From NCBI GenBank assembly GCA_000750105.3, contig JPHH03000001.1:1488001-1552000 (forward strand): a DNA stretch of 64,000 nt. The letters are read 5' to 3'. Source of the DNA: Tolypocladium sp. Sup5 PDA-1 (taxonomy: Eukaryota > Ascomycota > Sordariomycetes > Hypocreales > Ophiocordycipitaceae). The notes beneath the pieces were generated by a model, which saw only the letters and a program-made list of their open reading frames with translations, searched no databases and was not told where the DNA came from. A program made the position numbers and the translations under genes. Below are positions 1-11,174 of the stretch, piece after piece. Each line of letters opens with the position of its first letter. Position 1 is the first letter of the stretch.

Positions 1-17
1 AGACCGCTAATCGACAG

Positions 18-926
18 AGAAGAAGTTCTGCTGGGTCGTTATTATGGGAGGGTCATGGGAGACAGGCGCATTCATTGCACGAACACTCGGCTCCCGAAAT
101 CAGCAAGAGAAACAGTTTGCCACTTGGGGGCAGCTTCTCTTCCTCTTGGCACCACTTTGTTCGTCCCATGAACAACTGACACCTACATTCCGCGACTGAC
201 TGGTATTAGGGGTAAATGCCTTCGTGTACATGACAGTCGCGCGGATGGTACATTATGGGCTTCCCGACAAGCAGATATGGCGTATCAGGGCCACCAGGCT
301 GACCGTCCTCTTCGTTTGGATCGATGTTGTCTGCTTTCTCGTCCAAGTCGCAGGCGGTGGAATGCTATCAAATGACGAGCCGAACATAGCCAGAATCGGC
401 ACAAAAGTATATACAGCTGGGGTGGCGATACAGATGGCCTTTGTCATTATCTTTGGAGCCATGACTGCATGGTTCTATCGCAGGATGCTCCTGGTATCTC
501 GCTGTAACAATGGCCGACTGAAGGGTTTGACATTGGCAATGTTAGCGGTATTGCTTCTTATTGTGGTAGGTCCGAATACTTGGATACTGTTGGAATGAAC
601 CTATGGCACGTCAAGTCACGACTAACATCAGAGCGCCCCAGGTTCGAACCGTTTATCGCTTGATTGAATTCGGACCGGGCCTCAATGCGGACAACCCACT
701 ACTAACGAACGAAATCTATCCCTTCGCCCTCGATGCGGTCCCGATGATCTTGGCGCTGACAATACTGAACGTAATGCACCCCGGTTTAGTTCTACGTGGG
801 CCGGATAGCGAGTTTCCCTCTCTCAGCCGGGCGGAAAAAAGGGCTATACGCATGCAAAAAAAGGTGGAACGGCAACAATCGAAGGGCATTGGTAGTACTC
901 GCGATAACATGCACTACCCTAGTTAA
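18..926 (+). CDS. RTA1-like membrane protein, 5' end outside the window
   Basis: Multi-pass membrane protein of the fungal RTA1-like family (lipid-translocating exporter or stress-resistance type; substrate not predictable). Visible exons are about 18-158, 210-565 and 642-926; the joins keep one frame. The first intron seen ends at CAG 15-17, so the start lies upstream of the window. Introns 159-209 (51 bp, several CTGAC branch points) and 566-641 (ACTAAC at 621) are canonical. Family landmarks read in order: WETGAFIAR, then QLLFLLAPL followed by YMTVARMV across an intron, then VYRLIEF and the C-terminal ALTILNVMHPGLVLRG. The tail is basic and ends at 926. Family assignment is strong from these motifs; exact upstream exons are unknown. 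Confidence 0.85.
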
Positions 927-1176
927 ACCCATACGCGCAGAAGGTAGGTTTCTGCACTATGGTGTACTTAGTGTTATGCATCACGGATCTCGGCATTTGC
1001 ATCGCCGCTTTTGTGGATGCCGGCATATAGAGCGACCGTTAAGAAGGCCAGGGCAACAAGGGATGTTATTAAACAGCAAGATCTTGCTAAACAGGAACAG
1101 AGTTACAATAGACTAACGCCGGGGTATCATCTTCAACACCAAGCAAACCATTATCGCCTCTTCACGCCTTATTAGA

Positions 1177-1830
1177 TTATCTAGCCCTTAGCTTTCTCGA
1201 CTTTCCACCTCCCCTCACCGTATCTAGCCCCGTTTGCAGACGGCCCATCCCCCCATCCGCCTTCGTCACCGGCCCGTCCTTCACATAATGCTTATCTGCC
1301 TCTCGCGTTACATCATTGAGCATATCCCTCCCACGCCCTGTACCATGTGCCCAAAGCAGAATACCATAACTCCAAAATTCGACGTCCCCCGTCCCGAATA
1401 GTGCATCGCGGTGCGCTGCGCAATACCGCTCATGATGATGCCTGGGACGATGGTGTATCTAGACATACTAAAGGTCTCCTAGCGTGACGGAGAGAAAGTA
1501 CGTCAGGAGATGGGGACGCAGGAGCAAGGCTCGGGAGGTACAGCGGGACGACGCGGTGGAGGAACCAGGGTAGCGGGTGGTCGGTGAAGAGCTGCAGACT
1601 AAACAGCGCGCCGAGGCTGGAGTGCGCGTATCGGCAGTGCTGCCCATAAATCGGAGAGCTGTCGTGGAGGACGAAGCGGTGGATGTAGTAACGGAGTGTC
1701 TGGCGGGCCGTGAAGAGGAGGTTGAGCGACGTGGACCACGAGGCGATGGCGGCGGAGCAGAAGTAGGAAATGAGGGGAGAGAGAGTAGGAGGTCCATGGT
1801 CTGTACCTATGTTCGAAACGATTTGTGTTG
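1177..1830 (-). pseudogene. Sterol-desaturase / fatty-acid-hydroxylase-like remnant
   Basis: On the minus strand four blocks in shifting frames read as one fungal fatty-acid-hydroxylase-superfamily protein. They are a hydrophobic start near 1800, then RYYIHRFVLHD and HPLPWFLHRVVPLYLP, then LLRPHLLTYFLSVTLGDL, then RYTIVPGIIMSGIAQRT, then YGILLWAHGTGRGRD and EADKHYVKDG, ending in TAA at 1177. The frame changes near 1523, 1490 and 1375, and no intron borders explain the shifts. The N-terminal part is missing upstream of about 1830. I infer a decayed gene of a membrane hydroxylase-like family whose substrate is unknown. Single-frame readings of this stretch look low-complexity and are shadows. 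Confidence 0.6.
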
Positions 1831-1974
1831 TTGACCTAAGTGTGGGTCGTCTAACAGAGAGCACGCCGGGTTGACGCCAAGTGCGTAAGGTATCAGGTGA
1901 TATGCTCAGCCTGAAACAATTAAAGATAAACGGAGTGGGATAAAGAAACACTCGAGATGAAGTTCAAAGGACAA

Positions 1975-2170
1975 CGGATATTCTGTAACACCCTCGGTAG
2001 GCGTCGGATATTCTGTAACACCTCGGTGGGCCTCATATATTCTGCAACACCCTCGGTGACCTCTCGGTCCCGCTCCAGAAACCCCCCGATCCAGCTCTAG
2101 AAACCCCCCGGCCCAGCTTTAGAAACCCCCCGGCCCAGCCCTAGAAACCTCCCGGCACAGCTCTAGGCAC
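1975..2170. repeat. Two adjacent short tandem arrays
   Basis: The first array (about 1975-2065) has three copies of a unit of about 30 bp built on GGATATTCTGTAACACCCTC. It runs straight into a second array (about 2070-2170) with four to five copies of a 22-bp unit built on TCTAGAAACCCCCCGGCC. Copies differ by a few bases. The arrays lie about 180 bp upstream of the MFS start and could overlap its promoter. Confidence 0.85.
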
Positions 2171-2344
2171 GTGGCACCTACAGATGTGGGGTATGGAGTG
2201 ATATGTCGGGCTCATTGATAAAGGTGATGGAAGAATGCGTGGACATGCCTTGCCGGGATACTGTACGACCTGGACCTGCTTCGGCATTGTAGTGCGAACT
2301 GCCAACCGAACCGAAGGAATTGTCAAACAACGACACGAACCATC

Positions 2345-4373
2345 ATGAGCACTGCGCAAGCGGCCACAGAGGAGGACAAGGATGGCCAATCTCATTCCGA
2401 CGACTCCGGAGACTATGGATTGCAGCGGCCTATGAGCACGGTCAACCCCGTGTACACGGATGTCGACATAGAGCCCGAGATCCACCTTCGAACCTACGTT
2501 GCCCTTGCAGCCATGTTGTTTCTCAACTACGTTCAAGTCATCGCTCTGCAAGGGCCGCCTGTTGTTGTCAGTACCTAATTTAAGAGTGCACGCTCCATGG
2601 AGTAGTCGTTGACGCTTGAAATGCAGCTTCAAAACATCGGAGATAGCCTTCACAACACCGCCGCGCAGACCTGGGTGCCCAATGCGCTGTCACTCGTCCA
2701 GGCCGTGCTGGCGCCCATCATTTCATCGGCCTCGGATACTTTCCAGGCCCGTAAGCTCATCATGGTTGTTTGCTGTGTGATTTCGTTCATCGGGTCTGCG
2801 ATTGCTCCTGGGTCGGAAAGCATTTATCGGCTCATTGTTGCTCAAGTCCTGATCGGATTTGGGTTTTCCTCCACCGCCTTGGCGTACTGTGTTCCCAGTG
2901 AGATCTTGCCCAAGAAATGGAGGCCAAGTAAGCAACTCATGACCGACGACGCGGGAAAGTGCACGTCATTGACATTTGATCTACAGTGGTGCAGTCGGTC
3001 ATCAATATTGCGGCTGCTCTGGGGGCCTGCACCGGTCCCCTCATCATTGGGGCGCTCAGTCGCTATGACCCTGCCAATGGCTGGCGCAAATACTATGTAT
3101 GTCAGCTTCCGTCCTGCCTTTTTACAACTCACTCACCATTGGGAATCAAAATTGCTAACCAGCTCGCAGTGGATTCAAATGGCCTTGTGGGGAGCAACAG
3201 CGATATGCATCGTTGTGGGCTATCGACCCTTGAAGAGGCGCACAGTTTACGACAACCAGTCTCTGAGCCAAAAGATCATGGCCCTCGATCTCACCGGACT
3301 GGGCATGTTTACTGCCGGTCTGACGCTGTTTCTGGTTGGACTGAACCTGGGTGGCGGACTGTACGCCTGGACCAACGTCGAGGTGTTGACGACAATGATT
3401 GTCGGCATTGTCATGCTCCTCGCCTTCGTCCTCTACGAATGGAAAGGCACTAAGCGCGGCATCGTGCACCATGGTCTATTTCGGACAGGCGAAAACGCCG
3501 GCCGTGTCCTTGCACTCTTCCTCGGCCTCATATTCATCGAGGGAATCCTGTTGTTCGCATTTACCATCTTTTACCCTGTTCTGTGAGTTCCGATTTGAGT
3601 GTTTCCACACAATGTCCGCTGACGGGCATCGCAGAACAACCTCCCTCTTTGAACGCGACTCCTTGCTGCTCGCCGCCCGTGCGCAACCTTTTTGGGTTTG
3701 TGGCGGAGCTTCAACAGTCATCTGGGGCTATTGGAGCGTCAAAGCCAAGTCCATTCGTGTACCTCTGTTCACCGGATTCGTCATCTTCACGGCTGGCATC
3801 GTTGGGTTCACGACCATCCAGCCGGGCGATTCTACCCGGGCTTGCATTTTCGCCGGCCTGGCTGGCCTTGGCTTCGGCGCGCCTCTGATCCTCATCATCA
3901 CCGGCATACAGCTTGCGACACCCCATGCTCATATCGCAACTGGCACTGCACTGGCAGTAACTAACCGAGCAGTGGCAGCCACTGTTTTCACTGCTATATT
4001 CAGCGCCGCCTCGTCCGAACGTCTTAAGCCCAACATCATCAGCTATGTATCAAAAGCAGCACTCTCGGCCGGACTCCCACTTTCGTCGGTACAGGATTTT
4101 GTGCAGGCGATTGTTGGAAACGATGAAGCTGCGTTGGCAAATGTCCAGGGTGCGACAGGCCCGGTGATCGCAGCGGGCATTGCAGGCTTGAAGCAGGCTT
4201 TCGCAGACAGCTTCAGGATTGTCTTCATCATTGCGGCTCCGTTTGGAGCCTTGGCGTGCCTGCTTTGCTTCTTCCTCGATGACCAAAGCAAAGACATGAA
4301 TTATCGCGTGGACGCGCCGGTCGAGGACTTGCATGCTCGGTCCCACCGAGATCAAGATGCAACCGGGGCGTAA
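2345..4373 (+). CDS. MFS multidrug/toxin efflux pump (TRI12-like)
   Basis: Major facilitator, plasma-membrane drug:H+ antiporter type related to fungal trichothecene efflux pumps of the TRI12 group. Five exons, 2345-2566, 2627-2927, 2987-3096, 3170-3582 and 3635-4373, give 594 residues in one frame; introns are 52-73 bp. The order is an acidic N-terminal tail, the first helix with VALAAMLFLNYVQVIALQGP, then AQTWVPNALSLVQAV, GRxLG-type turns, and EILPKKWRPMVQSVINIAAA between helices 4 and 5. The second half is intact with LGFGAPLILIITGIQLATP and ends with a basic/acidic cytoplasmic tail. The first donor (2567) was chosen because it keeps frame; GTACCT at 2571 would not. It is convergent with the GRDP-like gene. 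The transported compound cannot be told from sequence. Confidence 0.9.
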
Positions 4374-4762
4374 CATCTGCAGAGAAATGTTTGTAATTCG
4401 GACACTTTTAATTCGCTTTAAAGGCCTAATGTAACTACATTGCTGGCGGATGACATATAAATTGCCTGTGAACAGTAGTAGTAGTAATTACCGTGTTGGA
4501 TATGACTGTCTCTACGTAGTCACTTTAAGCACGAGTCTTGGGTATCAATTTTGCAGACTAGCCCATTCTCCACTTCTCGTAGTCTATATGCTCGTTTAGA
4601 ATCTCAAAATAGCAACGAGACCAGTCAAACTTTTATAGTGCGAGCGATACTTCACTGTTGCTTCGCAAAAGCTGGTAGCCACAAATGTTAGATCTGACTT
4701 GTTTGACGGCTAGGGTGCCATTCCCCCAGTACGGAGACGGATACACCCTCCCCTCTGTGATA
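4374..4762. other. Intergenic, between convergent 3' ends
   Basis: About 390 bp between the MFS stop and the stop of the minus-strand gene. It is moderately AT-rich, with a short AGTAGTAGT run near 4476. I see no coding potential. Confidence 0.6.
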
Positions 4763-7528
4763 CTACGAGCCGCCGCCGCCACCGTCTTGATATTCAGTCA
4801 GCACTGAGACAACCATGAGTAGACAGCAAGAGTCCGTGACTTACCTCCTCCACCACCGCCATCGCCACCTCCTCCACAAAGACCGCCGCTGCCGCCGTCG
4901 CCGCCGTCACCTCCGTAGCCCTAGCAATCTTGGTTAGAAACAAATAAATATGAAGAGCAGGGAAGTCAAGTCTATAACAAAACGACGTATACATACCCCA
5001 GAGTCGACATTATAACATCCACCTGGGCCGCCACAAGCCCCGGCAGCAATGCCTCCACTACCGCAAGTGCCGGCAGCACAATTCGCCCAAGCCCCAGAGC
5101 CATAAGGAACCGAGCATGGATCCCAGCTGTAATACATATCCGGGGCAATGTAGACAGGAGAGACGAAAGGACCATACACTGGTACATTCTTAGCGTTTGC
5201 TGCCATATTCAACCAACCAATGCGAAAGAGGGCATCTTACTATAGTATGAGTGGCCCCAATGATCGTAGTACTGCCCTCTCGGCGGCAACTTGCGGCCCT
5301 TCTGTTCAGCACGCCTAACTGCTTTCTGGTAGTTTTGCTCGAGTCTCTCTTGCTGGCGGGCGCGTAACAAGTTGGTGACGTTCTGGTGTTCCGCTGTTTG
5401 CTGAGACTTGACGGCGTTGTGGGCAGAGATGTGAGCTGAGTTATCGGGAGGGCAGAGCCGCGCTGCCCCAGATTTGTAAAAGGACTCAGCCAGCTTTTCC
5501 TCTTTTGAAACGCGAAAGAATTTTCCCACTGATGATATTTGCGAGGAGCGTATTGCTAGGGGCAATGGTTAGCCTACCATCGCGCACAGGCCGCTTGCGA
5601 GTGTAGGTACGACATCAGTCGCACAAGCTCCGCCTACCTTCACAGTACCAGCATGTACACTCGCTATATATCTCGTTGAACATGGTTTGGTATGTCTTTG
5701 TTGTCCACTCAAACGATTGACCAAGCTTATTCTCGTCGATTTTATCGTCATGATCAATAAACTTGCCAACTTGCTTCACAGTATAGTCATAATAGTCTCT
5801 CGGGCTTAGCTGGTGTGCCACGCTAGAGCAACATCTAGCATAGGGACGGCGACTTCGAGAGGATGGCGTTCCATGATGATCATGAAGCGTGCATATTTGC
5901 CGATTAGTCTGTCCATTGTCTCTCTTGCTGCAGGGCTATGCAGCCAGTCAAGCTTGTTCATCTTTTCGATAAAGACCCCTTGACGCATGATGGCACCGCA
6001 GAGGTCGAGGGCAAAAGGAGAAAAGTTCTCCCAGTAGCGACTCATCATCTTGCGCGTACATATTCTCGCAACTGGTCTCACAAGGTAGCGGCGGCTCAAG
6101 GGGCGGGTTTCCGCGACAAGGTCTCGGAGATTTTGCTCGTCGCTGATAGTCTCGGAGATCAGGTCACGTACCGTCTCCATGGTCGGCCGGTATGAGCTGT
6201 CATCGTCATTACCGGTACCACACATCTGTTTTACCAACTCCAACATCTTGGCACGTAGGTGACGCTTCACCAAGCGGTTCGGAAAAGTCCGTCCAAACCG
6301 AAAGCTAGTTGGCGGGATGAGCTCGGGTTTTCCTGTCTTTGGGTCGAGAATTGTACCCGGCATAGGGATAGACTCGTTAACCAGCAGAGCAGTGTCGCTG
6401 ACAAACTTCAAGACGGAAAGCAGCTCCTTATACGTCTCCCTTCCGCATGTTGAACATATGTGGCTGAACTGCCCGTCGCCATAGCCGCTTCCGATCAACC
6501 CGGGAATTCTGATATTGGATTAGGTTAGTCGACAACGTAACGTTCGGGGGGGCGATACCGGCTATCAGTGGCCTCTATCATACCTATCATCGGATCCGGG
6601 CTTCTCACTCATTCCGCATGTCGTCCACGGCACATGATTCTCTGCCTGGCAGAATGGGCAGACCATGAGTTTGGTCAACGAGTCGTCTTGGTTGGCCCAG
6701 TTGCGGCCAGTCCGTGCGACCCAAGATTGTTTTGCCTGGTTGGATGTGGCATAACTCAGGTCTGCACCAATAGCCTCGCTGACTAGCTTCCAAGGCATCC
6801 CCGCTGTCCATAAGCTACTCAGACCACTGCGCATCGTATCCTCGAGGAACGAACGAGGATTCAGCATATGGGAGTGCAAGACCATCAGGACATCTGGAGG
6901 CATATTTATCTTAGTCCACTTCTATCGCCCTGTCAAGTAAATCAAACGCACCTAGAGGTGGGAGCATATGCTCCTTCCAGTCCAAAGGAGTACCAGCTGT
7001 TGGGAACTCGGCATACTTAGCACTGCGGTGCGCTGCCATGTCGGCTTCCGTTAACATTTGCTTCTGCAGAGTGTTCCACCACGCTTCGTATCGGTCGACC
7101 GCACGGGCGACGAATAATGCCCATCTTTTCTCGCGGATCTTGCTGAGTGACAGTTTCTTCTTGTTCTCATCTGTCATCTTCCCTGGATCGGTCCTTTCAT
7201 GGTCCGTCGACACTTCCCGCCCATCCGCGGCACGGTCGCCCCAGAGATTCCACAAGCCGTCGGTATATCCGACATCCTCCTTCATTCCTTGAATGGCGTG
7301 AAGAAGCTTTAAGTGTGCCAGGCAGGAGCCAACATAGACGCCCTTTGGCCCAGTCGACCGTGGCGATCTTAGCGATAGCGGGAGCCTTGAGAAACGGGCA
7401 TTGACATGTTCGTCCGTGTGCGCTTGAGGCGGGGGTTGGCTGGCGTTGCTGCCCGCCCCTGCTACTGATGAGTATGCCGGCGGTGCGTCCGCATGGTCCA
7501 CGCCATGGCTTTTGTTCCGGTTGTTCAT
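4763..7528 (-). CDS. GRDP-like (DUF1399) glycine-rich-domain protein, frameshifted in exon 3
   Basis: Seven exons on the minus strand: 7528-6952, 6893-6584, 6508-5638, 5528-5241, 5199-4997, 4920-4845 and 4785-4763. Every junction keeps frame, and introns are 41-109 bp. The order of family landmarks matches GRDP/DUF1399 proteins: KWALFVARAVDR-like RWALFVARAVDRYEAWW, LPPLDVLMVLHSHMLNPR across intron 1, two CxxC pairs (CPFCQ, CSTCGRE), SPFALDLCGAIMRQGVFIEKM, LDVALAWHT, FIDHDDKI and YSECTCWYCE. A Gly/Cys-rich tail (CGSGG, GGDGGDGGSGG) ends in GGGGGS. Intact length would be about 783 residues. A 4-base loss at about 5810-5818, in the conserved WHTHQLSP motif, shifts the frame. It is either a real null allele or a sequence error. 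The molecular function of fungal members is unknown. Confidence 0.8.
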
Positions 7529-8859
7529 GTTTATTTGAGATGGAGCGATTACAATAGCAAGAGTAGATACCGGAAGGATGCGGTTCGTATTTGTGTTGCC
7601 GTGAGATAACCAAGATGAGGATGGACGTTGTGAGACGCCACGAGACTCTGTGGGGGTAGCGTTCTTGGGCGTTGCCTGCCCGATTGGCGGCGAAACATGA
7701 TGCTGAGAGATCTAACCATTGTTGGACAGCTCAGGGCTGACTTCAGGCTGTCACGCAACCCGATGTGGAGTGCGCCGAGACAGGCAAGGCAGAATTAGCC
7801 CCTTTGGTCAGGCCAGCCATACGCAGGCTGGGTTTCAGACTCCACAGTAAGGTCAAAGTCGGCAGCTCAGCGTAATACTAATGACCTCCAACAAGACAGG
7901 TCCACCTGTGTAAATGAGCCATTTCAGGCTTTCCACCAAGGCATCCGAATCAGATACCCTTCGGCCTTGGATACACATTGACCACGGACCACCTGACTGG
8001 AGCAAAATCTACAACATCTCCAGTCAGTTATGAGCCCGGAGCTGACCTTGTAGCCCGAGCCGGGCCGTAGGCTCAATCAAGACAATTCAATCGATACAAC
8101 ACGAGAATTGCAGCTATGCGAGGCTGGTCACGGAGTTTTGGGCCTGGTTTGAACATGGGTACGCACGGACTCGGTATTCGAATTTTGGACTTGATAACGT
8201 GCTCATCCGTCTTGTCCCTTGAACATACCCTCTGCTTCACCCAAGTTTGGGGCTTACTAGCAAGGGAAAGACGGTGGCAGATCCACAACTATTCGAGCCA
8301 TCAGCCGTTCCGGCCAGCACATGGTTCGTACGAGGTTTCAGGCCGAAGGAGCGCAAGCGACGTGTTTTGGACTCATCGCATTAGCCTATATAAAACCCTG
8401 TCACCCACATAACGCTAAAATATGCTTAACCCAAATCAAGTTGCCGATCAGATCATGCCAAACAGCTACGATTGGTAAGTTCTATCTGGATGGAGGCGCC
8501 ATTTAGTTTGTCAATGCGCCCGCCCTGTGAGTTCAGTCAAAAGCTGAGTTGCGCCGTTCCAGGGCCATCTTGGCGAGGCCTCACTCGAAAGGCGCACTGT
8601 TATTTCCTCCATTTCCCCGGTGGCTGACCGATGCTGGAAGGGCACAGGTCTTTCACCCGTTGCTAGTGAGAATATAACTGCAGTCCGGCTCACCGCGGAC
8701 GGTCTTAGAATCCTCTCTTCCCGTGATTTGTTTTAGCCACCAGTTAACTGCGAGTCTAAGCAAGAGCTTGGCTTCACTGCAAGGAGTTCCTGAAAACGAC
8801 CACGATAGCTTCTATTTGGTAGAGCATTGGCTCATACACTCAATCAACAGTGCCACGCC
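7529..8859. other. Long intergenic region, nothing recognised
   Basis: About 1.3 kb upstream of both the GRDP-like gene (minus) and the small secreted-protein gene (plus), so it should hold both promoters. Short ORFs here (for example 8116-8412) show no family signature. I see no repeat or RNA gene. Confidence 0.5.
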
Positions 8860-9198
8860 ATGGCTCCTACCAAAGCACCAGCCTCTATCTCTTTGGCTTT
8901 CCTCGTCTTAACCAGCCACTCTCAAGCACTAAATCTCTTTGCCTCTGTCACGACACCCGGTCCAGCTCCAGCTGCAACATCAAATCCAACCCGTCTCCTT
9001 GCGCGCCAGACGTCCGTCAAATCCGGCCCCGGAGATGATAACCTCGTTGCATCCTGCTCCTCAGCTATTGAGTCCTTCGCGACGGGGCAACCCCAGCCAC
9101 CTGACAACCTTTTCTCCTTCTTCACCGAACGTGAAGTGAGTTCCTGCGTCGTCTACGAACCATCATCAAGAATGGGAGCATTGCTTTCCTCTTGCTAG
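8860..9198 (+). CDS. Small secreted-protein-like ORF, probably 3'-truncated
   Basis: The start ATG at 8860 has a good context (CACGCCATGG). It is followed by a hydrophobic signal-peptide-like segment (residues 10-24, SLAFLVLTSHSQALNLFAS), a Pro/Ala/Thr-rich linker, and the block SCSSAIESFATGQPQPP. That block resembles fungal extracellular proteins with a C-x(n)-P-x-P pattern (inference, weak). A possible donor GTGAGT lies at 9137, but no convincing 3' exon follows, because the next bases are antisense to the SH3-like gene. It overlaps that gene by 77 bp. It is either a truncated gene or an orphan secreted peptide; no function assigned. Confidence 0.4.
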   Translation: MAPTKAPASISLAFLVLTSHSQALNLFASVTTPGPAPAATSNPTRLLARQTSVKSGPGDDNLVASCSSAIESFATGQPQPPDNLFSFFTEREVSSCVVYEPSSRMGALLSSC

Positions 9199-9442
9199 TC
9201 TTGGCGTAGTGGTCGGCGACGTAACAGCCGTCAGTCGTCCTATTCCAGATAGAATTACCCTCGATAACCGGGCCCTCAGTCTGGCAGACAACCCTAACGT
9301 CGGCGCCCTTTTTATAGGTCTTCTTGATGGCGGAGCTAATATTGGGCTCGGCGCGGCAGTTGACGGTATTGCCGCGGATAGGGTACGCTGTGAGAAGCGA
9401 CGAAGTTACGGCAACTACCAAGGCAGAGGCAGTAGTATACAT
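9122..9442 (-). CDS. Small secreted SH3b-like domain protein
   Basis: 106 residues. An N-terminal signal peptide (ASALVVAVTSSLLTAYP) is followed by a compact domain with TVNCRAEPN, VRVVCQTEG, NSIWNRTTDGCYVADHY. This is the bacterial-type SH3 fold seen at the N-terminus of fungal NlpC/P60 and other secreted cell-wall-binding proteins; the paired cysteines fit a disulphide. The last 25 residues (from KTSKRK) become basic and unlike the family, as if the true 3' end had been lost near 9185. The likely role is extracellular, possibly carbohydrate or peptidoglycan binding. It is convergent and overlapping with the plus-strand secreted ORF. Confidence 0.6.
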   Translation of the reverse strand: MYTTASALVVAVTSSLLTAYPIRGNTVNCRAEPNISSAIKKTYKKGADVRVVCQTEGPVIEGNSIWNRTTDGCYVADHYAKTSKRKAMLPFLMMVRRRRRNSLHVR

Positions 9443-11174
9443 TGTGTAATTGAATGGGTGTCCGATAGTTGAACCTTTGGATAGTTGGATGAAGATTGGT
9501 GTGAAGAGTCCGGAAGAGTCCGGAAGAGAGCTCTGCCTGGTCTTGTGTGAGTAGATGCTCTTCTGCGTCTATCCACCTCTAGGCGCGCCATTCGAGGCAG
9601 GCGTGAAAGAATGGCCTGACTCCTGAGTCGACCTTTGCGCCTGGCGAGAAGATCGTAATCCGCCGGATTACCATCTGTGAACTTGCGAGGCTGAACTGTA
9701 CGCCGTGCCAAATTTGGGAAAAGAACGCCGGTTCCTGATGACAGCCCGGGACGGATATAGGGTCCCAGCCCGCCGGGACAGCCTAACTCCACCTGGGACC
9801 GATCAAAGAGAGGCACCGGTGGCTATCATCGCCATAATCTGCCCCATTTTTGATAACACAGGCCGCACCGAAACGGCCTGGCCACCTGGTTACCCATCTC
9901 CGCGAAATTATACTGCCTTCATTCTTTCACATCCGCCATTACCACGAGGTTGTTGCCCTCGGCACGTTCCTTGATCTCATTACCTTGCTCAAGCTAGTGC
10001 GGGTGAGTAGACGGTGGGAAGCCACCAGTCACCGACATGGTGATCTCATTCTTGAGGTACATCAAGCAACTGCTAGGCATGTTGTTGAGCCTGTTCATGG
10101 GGACGCCCGGAGACCAGGGTGTCTCCTTAGAAGAATCTTCGGTTCCCTTACCCTGCCACTTTAAAGACCTCTCACCTTGACGAAATTGTATGACGGTTGC
10201 GACATTCCGGGCCGTTGGGGAGAGCTGTCTCTCGCAGGTCGTTGAGAAACCTGCCTCTACTTCGTGTAGGTACATTCGGGATCGTGTACTTCGTAACTGT
10301 GCTCACTCGCCAATTACTCTGCTTGTTGATGCCTGGGAGACATGCCCCAGTCGTGACAGCAATTCGAAGTTGTACAGATGTCGCTCCAATGGTCGTCCGG
10401 CAACAAGGCGACGGGAACGATAAAACGACAATTCACCAAAATGCCTGCGAAATATAAACAGAAACTTGATTGCATTGAATGAGTGGAAGTAGCCGCAAAG
10501 TATAAACAGAAAGTTCATTGCATTAAAGGAGTGGAAGTCGTCTTCAGAATGTCCACAGCTACACGAACCCCGAGAGACAGAAAATTGGCGGAAAGGTCGT
10601 CCGCAGACTGCATGCGAAACCCATCCGCACCTAGTCTGGTCCCAGCACTCCCGCATCTTCTGGATGCAGGCCATGATTGTCGTGATGTTTTGCCATTCAT
10701 CGTTTATAGGGCCTTTCTTCGAATTATTGCCCCCGAGAGGTGCGGTGGCTGCACGAAGTCTTGTTACCTATCTGGACTCGGAAACAGCAAAGCTAGTGTA
10801 CTGGCAGAGCCGACTTACCATTACGGAAGGAATGAAATCGTTGCCTTTGGATAGAGGATGGAGACTTGTCAAAGCACCCCCTCATCATGCTGGCCACAGC
10901 TCTCTGCTTTCTCCAATAGCTTTAAATCGTTGATATAGGAGAGAAGCTTAAGCCGCCGCAAGTGTATATTATAAAGATCTACACTCTTCCTCGACTCTGC
11001 CAAATTGTGACCCGTAGTGAGAATTACTATACAGACCGGTTCGATGATGCTAGGAGGGATATTGCATAGAAGCTCCTGCGAAAGAGACACAGTGTAGCAC
11101 CGCCCTATTCACACAAGATGCCTAGATGCAGGGCCGGTATCAACGCGGTCAGCTCTGAATAGCAATTAGAAATT
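9443..11174. other. Gene-poor stretch
   Basis: About 1.7 kb without a gene I can support. It contains a 48-bp tandem duplication (listed separately) and a weak F-box-like reading at about 9860-10030, which I did not accept. Overlapping ORFs occur on both strands with no family resemblance. Confidence 0.5.
10453..10540. repeat. 48-bp tandem duplication
   Basis: Two adjacent diverged copies, starting at 10453 and 10501, share TATAAACAGAAA, ATTGCATT and GAGTGGAAGT in the same order and spacing. No coding role seen. Confidence 0.75.

Noticed and set aside
1430..1951. 173-aa minus ORF as an intact gene
   Set aside because: It is one frame of the shifted sterol-desaturase-like remnant; the family reading leaves this frame near 1523.
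9850..10164. F-box-like reading with LLKLVRVSRRW
   Set aside because: Only a short tail resembles an F-box, no downstream repeats, and the rest is low-quality; below my threshold.
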